Shown piece by piece: positions 57,550 to 64,000 of a stretch of DNA of 64,000 nt. The stretch comes from Uliginosibacterium flavum (GTDB taxonomy: Bacteria; Pseudomonadota; Gammaproteobacteria; Burkholderiales; Rhodocyclaceae): NCBI RefSeq assembly GCF_040566545.1, contig NZ_JBEWZI010000001.1, positions 310,001-374,000 of the forward strand, in the 5' to 3' direction. A program made the position numbers and the translations under genes. Position 1 is the stretch's first letter. Every line of letters starts with the position of its first letter. The notes beneath the pieces were generated by a model. The model made no database searches. It was not told where the DNA came from and was given only the letters and a program-made list of their open reading frames with translations.

Positions 57550-57987
57550 ATGCCCGTCCCGCTTGAACACGCCGACGCCCTCGAGGCCGGCTTCGTAGAC
57601 ATCGGCGCCGCCTCGGCCGCCAGCGGCGTATCGATCAAAATGATCCGCCATTACGAAGAACTCGGCCTGCTGGGCGCCGTGCCGCGCACCGCCGCCAATT
57701 ACCGCGTGTATGCCGCGCAGCACGTCCACACCCTGCGTTTCATCCTGCGCAGCCGCAAACTCGGCTTCTCGATGGACGAGATCCGCACCCTGCTCGGCCT
57801 ATGGCAGGATCGCCAGCGCTCCAGCGCCGCCGTCAAACAGATCGCCGCAAGCCACATTGCCGAGCTGGAAGCGCGCATTGCCGAGTTGCAAGGCATGGTC
57901 GACACCCTCAGCCAGCTCACCGCCTGCTGCGCCGGCGACGCCCGCCCGGACTGCCCGATTCTGGCGGATCTGGCGGGGCAAAGTTAA
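57550..57987 (+). CDS. cueR: CueR-like copper-responsive MerR regulator
   Basis: The 145-residue regulator has a winged helix-turn-helix (VDIGAASAASGVSIKMIRHYEELGLLGAVPRTAANYRVY) and a long dimerisation helix. The C-terminal metal loop CCAGDARPDCPIL has C127 and C135 separated by eight positions, as in CueR Cu(I) sensors (C112/C120 in E. coli). A neighbouring C126 is extra. It should activate copA by untwisting the 19-bp spacer promoter at 52926. It lies about 2.2 kb downstream of copA, past a chemoreceptor. The N-terminal ten residues precede the usual MerR start. Confidence 0.9.
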   Translation: MPVPLEHADALEAGFVDIGAASAASGVSIKMIRHYEELGLLGAVPRTAANYRVYAAQHVHTLRFILRSRKLGFSMDEIRTLLGLWQDRQRSSAAVKQIAASHIAELEARIAELQGMVDTLSQLTACCAGDARPDCPILADLAGQS

Positions 57988-58513
57988 ACACCGCCCCAAT
58001 CAAACTCGGCACTCTCGCTTGATTTTCGTAGGACGGACGAGCAAAGCGAATTCTGCCAACGATCTGCAGGATCGCCTCACGCCACGCCGCAAAACCCCAT
58101 ACGCAGGAATTCGCTGCGCTCGTCCGCCCTACGGTTTCGGCATGATCGCAGAGCCTCGCCCATATTGCCTCTGCAACGCGACTACCCGAAGACCCAATAC
58201 AGGCAAGGCTCTGCAAGCATGCCCTGTAGAGACTGCCCTCGACTTGATCGGGGGAGCGGCTTTAGCCGCGAATGCTCTTCGCGGCTAAAGCCGCTCCTAC
58301 AAAACCCACGCAGGCGAAGCCGGCGGAAATATCCACTCAGCACTCAGTCCTCATTGCTCAGCACTCTGCTGAAGGCAACCGCCCAGCACTCCGCCGCAGG
58401 CGGCAGCTCAGTCCTGCCGTTAACAAGACCGACGGCCCCATCTTCTGGACACCTGCCCACCCATCCGGCAGCGCATCGCTCTACAATGCCCCAACTTTTG
58501 CGGAGGCATTAAC
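57988..58513. repeat. Repeat-filled gap: four repeat types, no gene
   Basis: 58028-58132 is a GTAGG element (GTAGGACGGACGAGCAAAGC to CGCTCGTCCGCCCTAC). 58150-58224 is a dispersed-element copy ending GGCTCTGCAAGCATGCC. 58255-58300 is a REP-like hairpin: GCGGCTTTAGCCGCGA-atgctct-TCGCGGCTAAAGCCGC, then TCCTAC. 58335-58412 is an orphan right half of the heptamer element (CACTCAGCACTCAGTCCTCA ... CTCCGCCGCAGGCGGCAG) with no array. Confidence 0.85.
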
Positions 58514-59182
58514 GTGGGCTGGCTGATCCTGGCGGCAATATTCGGAGTGATGGGCTACTTCCTTTTCCGTGCCTGGAAGGTGTGGCAGGAACGCTTTGCG
58601 AACCGCCACGAGTTCGACGCCGACCACCTCGCCCTGCTGATGGCACAGCGCGAAGAATTCGAGTTACCCGCCGAACCTGCCCCCACGCCCGAAGTGCTGG
58701 CAATGCGCAAACCACGCGCGCCGCGCGCCGTCGTTGTCGCTTCGAATCCAGACCTCGTTGCAAAGCCTGCGCGCAAAGCCGCGCCGGTGGTAGATCTTCA
58801 TAAGAATCATCGCAAAGCCCCGCCCAGCAACGACCTTCAGCCTGCACGCCGCAAACCCGTGCTGGACGCGGCTGCGCAATCTGTTTTTCTGCAACTACGC
58901 AATGATCTGAACAACTTCCCGGTACTCGCAGGCGTGGACATCGCCAGCCTGCTCGACCCGCATGGCCCAACGCCACCGCGCGTGCAGGCCGATTTCGTGG
59001 TGTGCAAGAAAGATTTCTCGCCGGTCGTGGTGATTTTCATCGAGCGCGATCAAATCGACCCGATGCTCGATCGCGCCGAAACCCTGTTGCGCCAGCACCG
59101 CCTGCGCGTACTACGCTGGCCCGCCAACGCCCTGCCCGACAAAGAGCAGATGCGCCTGCAGATCTTCAAGCCGAAAAGCTGA
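58514..59182 (+). CDS. DUF2726 domain protein with N-terminal membrane anchor
   Basis: The 222-residue protein starts with GTG at 58514, after GGAGGCATTAAC. One N-terminal transmembrane helix (WLILAAIFGVMGYFLFRAW) is followed by a Pro/Ala/Lys-rich linker (residues 55-110) and a C-terminal DUF2726 domain. That domain shows FLQLRNDLNNFPVLAGVDIASLL, RVQADFVVCKKDFSPVVVIFIERD and LRWPANALPDKEQMRLQIF. The fold resembles restriction-like nucleases (D..V..K), but no activity is established. Its TGA is directly followed by ten GTGCTGA units. Confidence 0.8.
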   Translation: MGWLILAAIFGVMGYFLFRAWKVWQERFANRHEFDADHLALLMAQREEFELPAEPAPTPEVLAMRKPRAPRAVVVASNPDLVAKPARKAAPVVDLHKNHRKAPPSNDLQPARRKPVLDAAAQSVFLQLRNDLNNFPVLAGVDIASLLDPHGPTPPRVQADFVVCKKDFSPVVVIFIERDQIDPMLDRAETLLRQHRLRVLRWPANALPDKEQMRLQIFKPKS

Positions 59183-59460
59183 GTGCTGAGTGCTGAGTGC
59201 TGAGTGCTGAGTGCTGAGTGCTGAGTGCTGAGTGCTGAGTGCTGAGTGCTGAGTGCGTGGGCAGTTTGTTCCGAGAAGCGCGATGGCCAAGCCTCTTTAC
59301 CACGCACATCCAAAGATTCGCACCCGTATTCCCTCTGCAGCACACCTACTCGAAGAAGCTTACCGCGCGCGGCTCTACAAGCATGCCCACTCAGCACTCA
59401 GTCCTCATTGCTCAGCACTCTGCCGAAGGCAGCACACAATCCTCCGCCGCAGGCGGCAAG
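59183..59460. repeat. GTGCTGA array (ten units) with partner half
   Basis: Ten GTGCTGA units (59183-59252) begin on the base after the stop codon. A dispersed-element copy lies at about 59290-59388 (GGCTCTACAAGCATGCC). CACTCAGCACTCAGTCCTCA and the CCGCCGCAGGCGGC hairpin follow. This last part overlaps the coding end of the Rieske gene at 59412. Confidence 0.9.
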
Positions 59461-60575
59461 TACCCGCCCATCTGCCGACGATAAAACGCATGAAAATGCC
59501 GCATGCCATCCTCCAGCGGCGACTGGTAAGGGCCGGCGTCATTGATGCCCTGCTTGAGCAACGCTGCCCGGCCGCGATCCATGCGCTCGCCGATCTCATC
59601 GTCTTCAACGGCGGTTTCCATATAGGCGGCGCGTTCGGCTTCGATCAACTCCGGCTCGAAGGCCGCGATGTCCTCCGGGTAGTAGAACTCGACCACATTC
59701 AGCGTCTTGTCCACGGCCAGCGGCTGCAGATGGCTGACCACCAGCACGTGCGGATACCACTCGACCATGATGTTGGGGAAATAGGTCAGCCAGATCGCGC
59801 CGTGCTTGGGCAATTCGCCGCCATTGGCCTCCAGCACCGCCTTCTGCCAGCGCGCATAAGCCGGGCTGCCGGCCTTCTTCAGTGAAGTGCTGCCCACGCG
59901 CTGCACCGAATACCAATCGCCAAACTGCCAGGAAAGATCGTCGCAGGTGACAAAGTTGCCCAAGCCCGGATGAAAAGGCGCGACGTGGTAATCCTCCAGA
60001 TAAACTTCAATGAAAGTCTTCCAGTTGTACTTGCATTCATGATGCTCGACGTGACCGAGCACGTAGCCGGAAAAATCCAGCTCCGGCGCCAGCTGCATGC
60101 CGGCCAGATCGGCACCTGCGCTGCGTGGCCCCTTGAACAGCAAGCCTTGCCAGGTCTCCAGCTCCTGCCGTTCCAGATTCAGGCAAGGGTTCTGCGGGAA
60201 GTGCGGAGCGCCGATCAGCTCGCCCTGATTGCTGTAGGTCCAGCGATGCACCGGGCACACGACGTTGCGCGCCTTGCCCCGCCCTTCCAGCATCAAGGCT
60301 TGCCGGTGCCGGCAAATATTCGACATCAGGTGTACGCCATCTGCGCCGCGCATCAACATGCGCGCGTGATCCAGCCACTGCAGCGTATGGTAATCGGCCA
60401 CTTCGGGCACCATCAGCGCATGCCCAACATAACCCGGCCCGGCATCGAAAAGCAGGCGCTTCTCCACTTCAAACAGCGCTGGATCAAAGTAAGCGGAGAC
60501 CGGCAACTGAGCCTGTTCACTGGAACTTGCAGCTGCCGACTGGCGGGATGATGCGATTTCGAACATGCAGAACAA
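59412..60575 (-). CDS. Rieske-type aromatic ring-hydroxylating oxygenase, alpha subunit
   Basis: The 387-residue protein has a Rieske 2Fe-2S site, CRH(17 residues)CPVH (SNICRHRQALML ... VVCPVHRWTYS). The catalytic mononuclear iron motif is EVYLEDYHVAPFHPGL. It belongs to the choline monooxygenase-like/ring-hydroxylating family, and the substrate is unknown. No reductase or beta subunit is adjacent. The final residues (about PPAAEDCVLPSAEC) are read from the heptamer/CCGCAGG repeat DNA, so the natural C-terminus may have been replaced. Two nearby ATGs (60575, 60566) are possible starts. It is divergent from xseB. Confidence 0.87.
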   Translation of the reverse strand: MFCMFEIASSRQSAAASSSEQAQLPVSAYFDPALFEVEKRLLFDAGPGYVGHALMVPEVADYHTLQWLDHARMLMRGADGVHLMSNICRHRQALMLEGRGKARNVVCPVHRWTYSNQGELIGAPHFPQNPCLNLERQELETWQGLLFKGPRSAGADLAGMQLAPELDFSGYVLGHVEHHECKYNWKTFIEVYLEDYHVAPFHPGLGNFVTCDDLSWQFGDWYSVQRVGSTSLKKAGSPAYARWQKAVLEANGGELPKHGAIWLTYFPNIMVEWYPHVLVVSHLQPLAVDKTLNVVEFYYPEDIAAFEPELIEAERAAYMETAVEDDEIGERMDRGRAALLKQGINDAGPYQSPLEDGMRHFHAFYRRQMGGYLPPAAEDCVLPSAEC

Positions 60576-60655
60576 TCCTTTTCGGCCGGAAACCCGGGGC
60601 GATAAATTATAATCAACTGTTTACCCTGAGCTAAACCCCCGTATCGCCCATCGCA

Positions 60656-60895
60656 ATGGTCAAAAGCAAACAAACGGAACAACCGGAAAGCTTCGAAAAG
60701 GCCGTCGCCGAACTCGAATCCATCGTCACCGCCATGGAGCGCGACGATCTGCCGCTGGAACAGGCGCTGTCCAGTTATCAACGCGGCATCACCTTGCTGC
60801 GCCAGTGTCAGGGCACGCTGACGGCCGCCGAACAGAAGATCAAAATGCTGGAAGACGGCAAACTCGTCGACCTGCCCGCCGGAGACGCCGCATGA
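60656..60895 (+). CDS. xseB: Exodeoxyribonuclease VII small subunit
   Basis: The 79-residue helical subunit contains the signature SFEKAVAELESIVTAMERDDLPLEQALSSYQRGITLLRQCQ. It supports the large subunit XseA (not in this window) in degrading single-stranded DNA. The stop overlaps the ispA start (ATGA). The xseB-ispA-dxs order is the classic proteobacterial arrangement. Confidence 0.96.
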   Translation: MVKSKQTEQPESFEKAVAELESIVTAMERDDLPLEQALSSYQRGITLLRQCQGTLTAAEQKIKMLEDGKLVDLPAGDAA

Positions 60896-61785
60896 GCGCA
60901 GTAAAATTCACCGATTGGATGCACCACCATCAGCAACGCGTCGAGACAGCGCTGGAGCACGCCCTGCCCGCGGCCAGCATTGCGCCCGAACGCCTGCACG
61001 AAGCCATGCGTTACACCACGCTGGGGGGCGGCAAGCGGGTACGCCCGCTGCTGGCCTACGCGGCGGGCGAGTTGGCCAATGCTGCAGCAAAGACGCTGGA
61101 CGCAGCCGCCTGCGCCGTGGAATGCATCCACGTGTACTCGCTGGTGCATGACGACATGCCCTGTATGGACGACGACGCACTGCGCCGCGGCAAACCCACC
61201 GTGCATGTGCAGTACGACGAGGCCACCGCCCTGCTGGTCGGTGATGCACTGCAAACACAGGCCTTCGACATCCTTTCCGCCCCCGGCCTGTTTGCCGATC
61301 CGGCGCGCCAATTGCGCGCGATCCACACGCTGGCGCAAGCCTCCGGCTCGCGCGGCATGGCCGGCGGCCAGGCCATCGATCTGGCCTCGGTCGGCAAGGA
61401 ACTCTCCCGCGCCGAGCTGGAAGTGATGCATCTGCACAAAACCGGCGCGCTGATCCGCGCCGCCGTTTTGCTCGGCGCACTGTCTGGCGAAGTCAGCGAC
61501 GAACAGTTGCAGCACCTCGACCGTTACGCCAAATGCATCGGCCTGCTGTTCCAGGTCGTCGATGACGTGCTCGACGCGGTGGCCGACACCGCTACGCTGG
61601 GCAAGACGGCCGGCAAGGATGCTGCCAACAACAAGCCCACCTACGTCAGCATCTTGGGGCTTTCCGAATCCAAAGCACTGGCCACGGAACTCGCTGCAGA
61701 AGCCACGGACGCACTTTCCAGTTTTGGCGACCGTGCCGCCTGCCTGCGTGAGCTGGCGCACTACATCGTCAGCCGCCAGTTCTGA
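60892..61785 (+). CDS. ispA: Farnesyl diphosphate synthase
   Basis: The 297-residue prenyltransferase condenses isopentenyl diphosphate with dimethylallyl and geranyl diphosphates. First aspartate-rich motif: VHDDMPCMDDDALRRGKPT; second: FQVVDDVLDAVADT. GGGKRVRPLLAYA is also typical. The start is the ATG at 60892, coupled to xseB. It lies 42 bp upstream of dxs, tying early and mid isoprenoid synthesis together. Confidence 0.96.
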   Translation: MSAVKFTDWMHHHQQRVETALEHALPAASIAPERLHEAMRYTTLGGGKRVRPLLAYAAGELANAAAKTLDAAACAVECIHVYSLVHDDMPCMDDDALRRGKPTVHVQYDEATALLVGDALQTQAFDILSAPGLFADPARQLRAIHTLAQASGSRGMAGGQAIDLASVGKELSRAELEVMHLHKTGALIRAAVLLGALSGEVSDEQLQHLDRYAKCIGLLFQVVDDVLDAVADTATLGKTAGKDAANNKPTYVSILGLSESKALATELAAEATDALSSFGDRAACLRELAHYIVSRQF

Positions 61786-61827
61786 TCCGCCGCACACACA
61801 GATAATTACAAGGCAAAGCCCCGACTC

Positions 61828-63675
61828 ATGAACTCCTATCCGCTGCTGAAAACGATCAATTCGCCGAGCGATCTGCGCCAGCTTGATCGCAAGCAACTGC
61901 CACAAGTAGCTGAAGAACTGCGCGCCTTTCTGGTCGAGTCCGTATCAAAAACCGGCGGCCACCTATCGTCCAACCTCGGCACCGTCGAACTGACGATTGC
62001 CCTGCACTACGCGTTCAACACGCCGGAAGACCGCATCGTCTGGGACGTCGGTCATCAGACCTACGGCCACAAGATCCTCACCGGTCGCCGAGAAGCCATG
62101 GCCAGCCTGCGCCAGTACAAGGGAATCTCCGGGTTTCCACGTCGCAGCGAAAGCGAATACGACACCTTCGGCACCGCCCACTCCTCGACGTCGATTTCCG
62201 CCGCGCTCGGCATGGCCGTAGCCGCGCAACGCAAGGGGGAAGATCGTCATGGCATCGCCGTGATTGGTGACGGTGCCATGTCGGCCGGCATGGCTTTTGA
62301 GGCGCTCAACAACGGTGGCGTACTGGATGCCAATCTGCTGGTGGTGCTCAACGACAATGAAATGTCGATTTCACCGCCGGTGGGCGCACTGACCAAGATC
62401 CTCGCACGCATGCTTTCAGGCCGGACCTACGCCGCCGCACGCCGCGCAGGCGAACGGGTACTGGGCCCGTCGCTGACCAGAAAAGTTGAAGAGCACGTCA
62501 AAGGCCTGGTCACGCCCAGCACCCTGTTCGAAGAATTCGGTTTCAACTATATCGGCCCCATTGATGGCCACGATCTCGATGCCCTGATCCCCACCTTGCA
62601 GAACATCCGCAACCTGAAGGGGCCGCAGTTCCTGCACGTAATCACGCGCAAAGGCCAAGGCTACAAACTCGCCGAGGCCGATCCGGTCCTGTATCACGGC
62701 GTCGGAAAATTTGATCGCACCGCCGGCATTCAGACAGGCAAGAGCAGCGGCAAGCTGACCTTTACCCAGGTTTTCTCGGACTGGCTGTGTGACATGGCCA
62801 AACAGGACGAGCGTCTGATGGCGGTCACCCCTGCCATGCGCGAAGGCTCGGGTCTGGTGCGCTTCGAGCAGGAATTCCCCCAGCGTTATTTTGACGTTGG
62901 CATCGCCGAACAGCACGCGCTGACCTTCGCTGCCGGCCTGGCTTGCGAAGGCATGAAGCCGGTCGTGGCGATCTACTCCACCTTCCTGCAACGCGCCTAC
63001 GATCAGCTGATCCACGACATCGCATTGCAGAACCTACCGGTCTTGCTGGCGATAGACCGCGGCGGTCTGGTCGGCGCTGATGGCGCCACGCACCACGGCG
63101 CCTTCGACTTGTCTTTTCTGCTGTGCGTGCCAAATCTGATCGTCATGACGCCCAGCGACGAGAACGAATGTCGCCAGATGCTCACAACGGGCTATCAACA
63201 CAACGGCCCCAGCGCCGTGCGCTATCCGCGCGGCAGCGGCAATGGCATTGCCCCCGCCGCCGAAATGCAGGCGCTCCCTATCGGCAAAGGCGCTATCAGT
63301 CGTCAAGGCAGCAAAGTAGCCCTACTCGCCTTCGGCACACTGCTGCATGAAGCCATCAAAGTCGGTGAAGAAATCGGTGCGACGGTCGCCAACATGCGTT
63401 TTGCCAAGCCGATTGACGCGGCACTGATTCGTGAACTCGCTGCCAGCCATGAGCTGCTGGTCAGCTTGGAAGAAAATGCCGTCATCAGCGGCGCCGGCAG
63501 TGAAGTGGCGCGCGTGCTGGAAGAGGCAGGACTGAAAACCTCCCTGCTGCGCATGGGTTTGCCCGACCACTTCATTGATCACGGAGATCAGGCACAACTT
63601 CTGCATGATGCAGGGCTGGACGCGCCTGCAATCCTCGCGCGAATCCGCCTGCATGCGGCAATAGCCAAAAGCTAA
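61828..63675 (+). CDS. dxs: 1-deoxy-D-xylulose-5-phosphate synthase
   Basis: The 615-residue thiamine-diphosphate enzyme makes DXP from pyruvate and glyceraldehyde-3-phosphate, the entry of the MEP pathway. Visible motifs are HYAFNTPEDRIVWDVGHQTYGHKILTGR, the cofactor motif GDGAMSAGMAFEALNNGGVLDANLLVVLNDN, YFDVGIAEQHALTFAAGLA and DRGGLVGADGATHHGAFDLSFL. The usual length and all three transketolase-type domains are present. AAGGCAAAGC precedes the ATG. Confidence 0.97.
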   Translation: MNSYPLLKTINSPSDLRQLDRKQLPQVAEELRAFLVESVSKTGGHLSSNLGTVELTIALHYAFNTPEDRIVWDVGHQTYGHKILTGRREAMASLRQYKGISGFPRRSESEYDTFGTAHSSTSISAALGMAVAAQRKGEDRHGIAVIGDGAMSAGMAFEALNNGGVLDANLLVVLNDNEMSISPPVGALTKILARMLSGRTYAAARRAGERVLGPSLTRKVEEHVKGLVTPSTLFEEFGFNYIGPIDGHDLDALIPTLQNIRNLKGPQFLHVITRKGQGYKLAEADPVLYHGVGKFDRTAGIQTGKSSGKLTFTQVFSDWLCDMAKQDERLMAVTPAMREGSGLVRFEQEFPQRYFDVGIAEQHALTFAAGLACEGMKPVVAIYSTFLQRAYDQLIHDIALQNLPVLLAIDRGGLVGADGATHHGAFDLSFLLCVPNLIVMTPSDENECRQMLTTGYQHNGPSAVRYPRGSGNGIAPAAEMQALPIGKGAISRQGSKVALLAFGTLLHEAIKVGEEIGATVANMRFAKPIDAALIRELAASHELLVSLEENAVISGAGSEVARVLEEAGLKTSLLRMGLPDHFIDHGDQAQLLHDAGLDAPAILARIRLHAAIAKS

Positions 63676-63781
63676 GACCAAGAATAGTTGAGTTTTTCAC
63701 TCAGGATTTATAGACTTACACTTGAGACTGATACAAAAACCACCCTCGCCCTCAAGCACAGGGTGAATCGACAAGGCCCCC

Positions 63782-64000
63782 ATGAATTCCCCAGACACAA
63801 CAATCCCCGACGTCCAAGGCTCTGAAGATCGCCGCCACCTGGCCATCAACAAAGTTGGCATCAAATCCATCCGCCATCCTGTACGCGTTATGGATCGCGG
63901 CCATGGAATACAGCACACCATTGCCACGTTCGACATGTATGTCGGCCTGCCCCACAATTTCAAGGGCACCCACATGTCGCGCTTTGTGGAGATCCTGAAC
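63782..64000 (+). CDS. folE2: GTP cyclohydrolase FolE2, N-terminal part only
   Basis: The first 73 codons are in the window: MNSPDTTIPDVQGSEDRRHL, then INKVGIKSIRHPVRVMD and QHTIATFDMYVGLPHNFKGTHMSRFVEIL. The FKGTHMSRF block is diagnostic of the type IB enzyme, which makes 7,8-dihydroneopterin triphosphate for folate and queuosine. The rest lies beyond the window. It is 106 bp downstream of dxs and may be in the same transcript. Confidence 0.92.
   Translation, partial: MNSPDTTIPDVQGSEDRRHLAINKVGIKSIRHPVRVMDRGHGIQHTIATFDMYVGLPHNFKGTHMSRFVEILN

Overview
The window looks like a chromosomal segment of a GC-rich betaproteobacterium, probably Rhodocyclales-like. That placement is inferred from gene content and protein flavour, not from a database match. 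Most genes are core metabolism in short operons. They are separated by gaps unusually rich in small dispersed and palindromic repeats. I see no phage, integrase, transposase, CRISPR array or rRNA.

Layout. 1-544: 3' part of a PHP-domain phosphatase (minus). 824-6026: glycine cleavage genes gcvT, gcvH, a small membrane ORF and gcvP, preceded by a tandem glycine riboswitch with an oversized second-aptamer arm and a putative terminator. 6076-8800: a DUF2971 gene, a DUF5710-like protein, a free-standing lipoyl-domain protein and an unusual lactate/malate-type dehydrogenase. 8957-12260: a LivK-like binding lipoprotein, tRNA-Ser(GGA) and msrPQ. 12263-17053: an unknown protein, a DinG/YoaA-type helicase and an orphan PilB/GspE ATPase. 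17384-25598: a Cache protein, a chemoreceptor, a cysteine-phosphatase-like protein, a small outer-membrane barrel, MsbA, a secretin-N protein and a Na+/H+ antiporter family protein. 25819-27288: a PL3 pectate lyase with a 42-serine linker. 28456-34121: sugar catabolism (edd divergent from pgl-glk, then pgi). 34153-40667: an N-formylglutamate-amidohydrolase-like protein, a PEP-CTERM protein, DAHP synthase, an S41 peptidase lipoprotein and a MORN protein. 40958-42503: a copper-handling operon. 42691-46055: a polyphosphate:AMP phosphotransferase, a second DUF2971 gene and a degenerate SIR2-like protein. 46423-52538: a CopZ-like chaperone, then ethanolamine catabolism (eutR divergent from permease-eutB-eutC, followed by a TorF-type porin). 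52987-57987: copA, a chemoreceptor and cueR. 58514-63675: a DUF2726 protein, a Rieske oxygenase and the xseB-ispA-dxs operon. 63782-64000: start of folE2.

How it works together. The edd/pgl/glk/pgi genes cover most of an Entner-Doudoroff route, but eda and zwf are not here. The eut genes form a compact, microcompartment-free ethanolamine pathway, with a candidate EutR operator (two 16-bp direct repeats) before the permease. Copper genes lie in three places, and copA has a MerR-type promoter fitting the nearby cueR.

The least explained feature is the repeat landscape. (i) Tandem heptamers (GTGCTGA, GGACTGG, GAACTGG) begin 0-14 nt after the stop codons of five unrelated genes, four of them within 5 nt. 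Four of the five have a complementary half further on. (ii) About 15 copies of a roughly 50-100 bp element end in GGCTCTTCAAGCATGCC or variants. (iii) GTAGGG... inverted-repeat elements occur in at least seven places. In two genes the repeat DNA itself encodes the protein's C-terminus.
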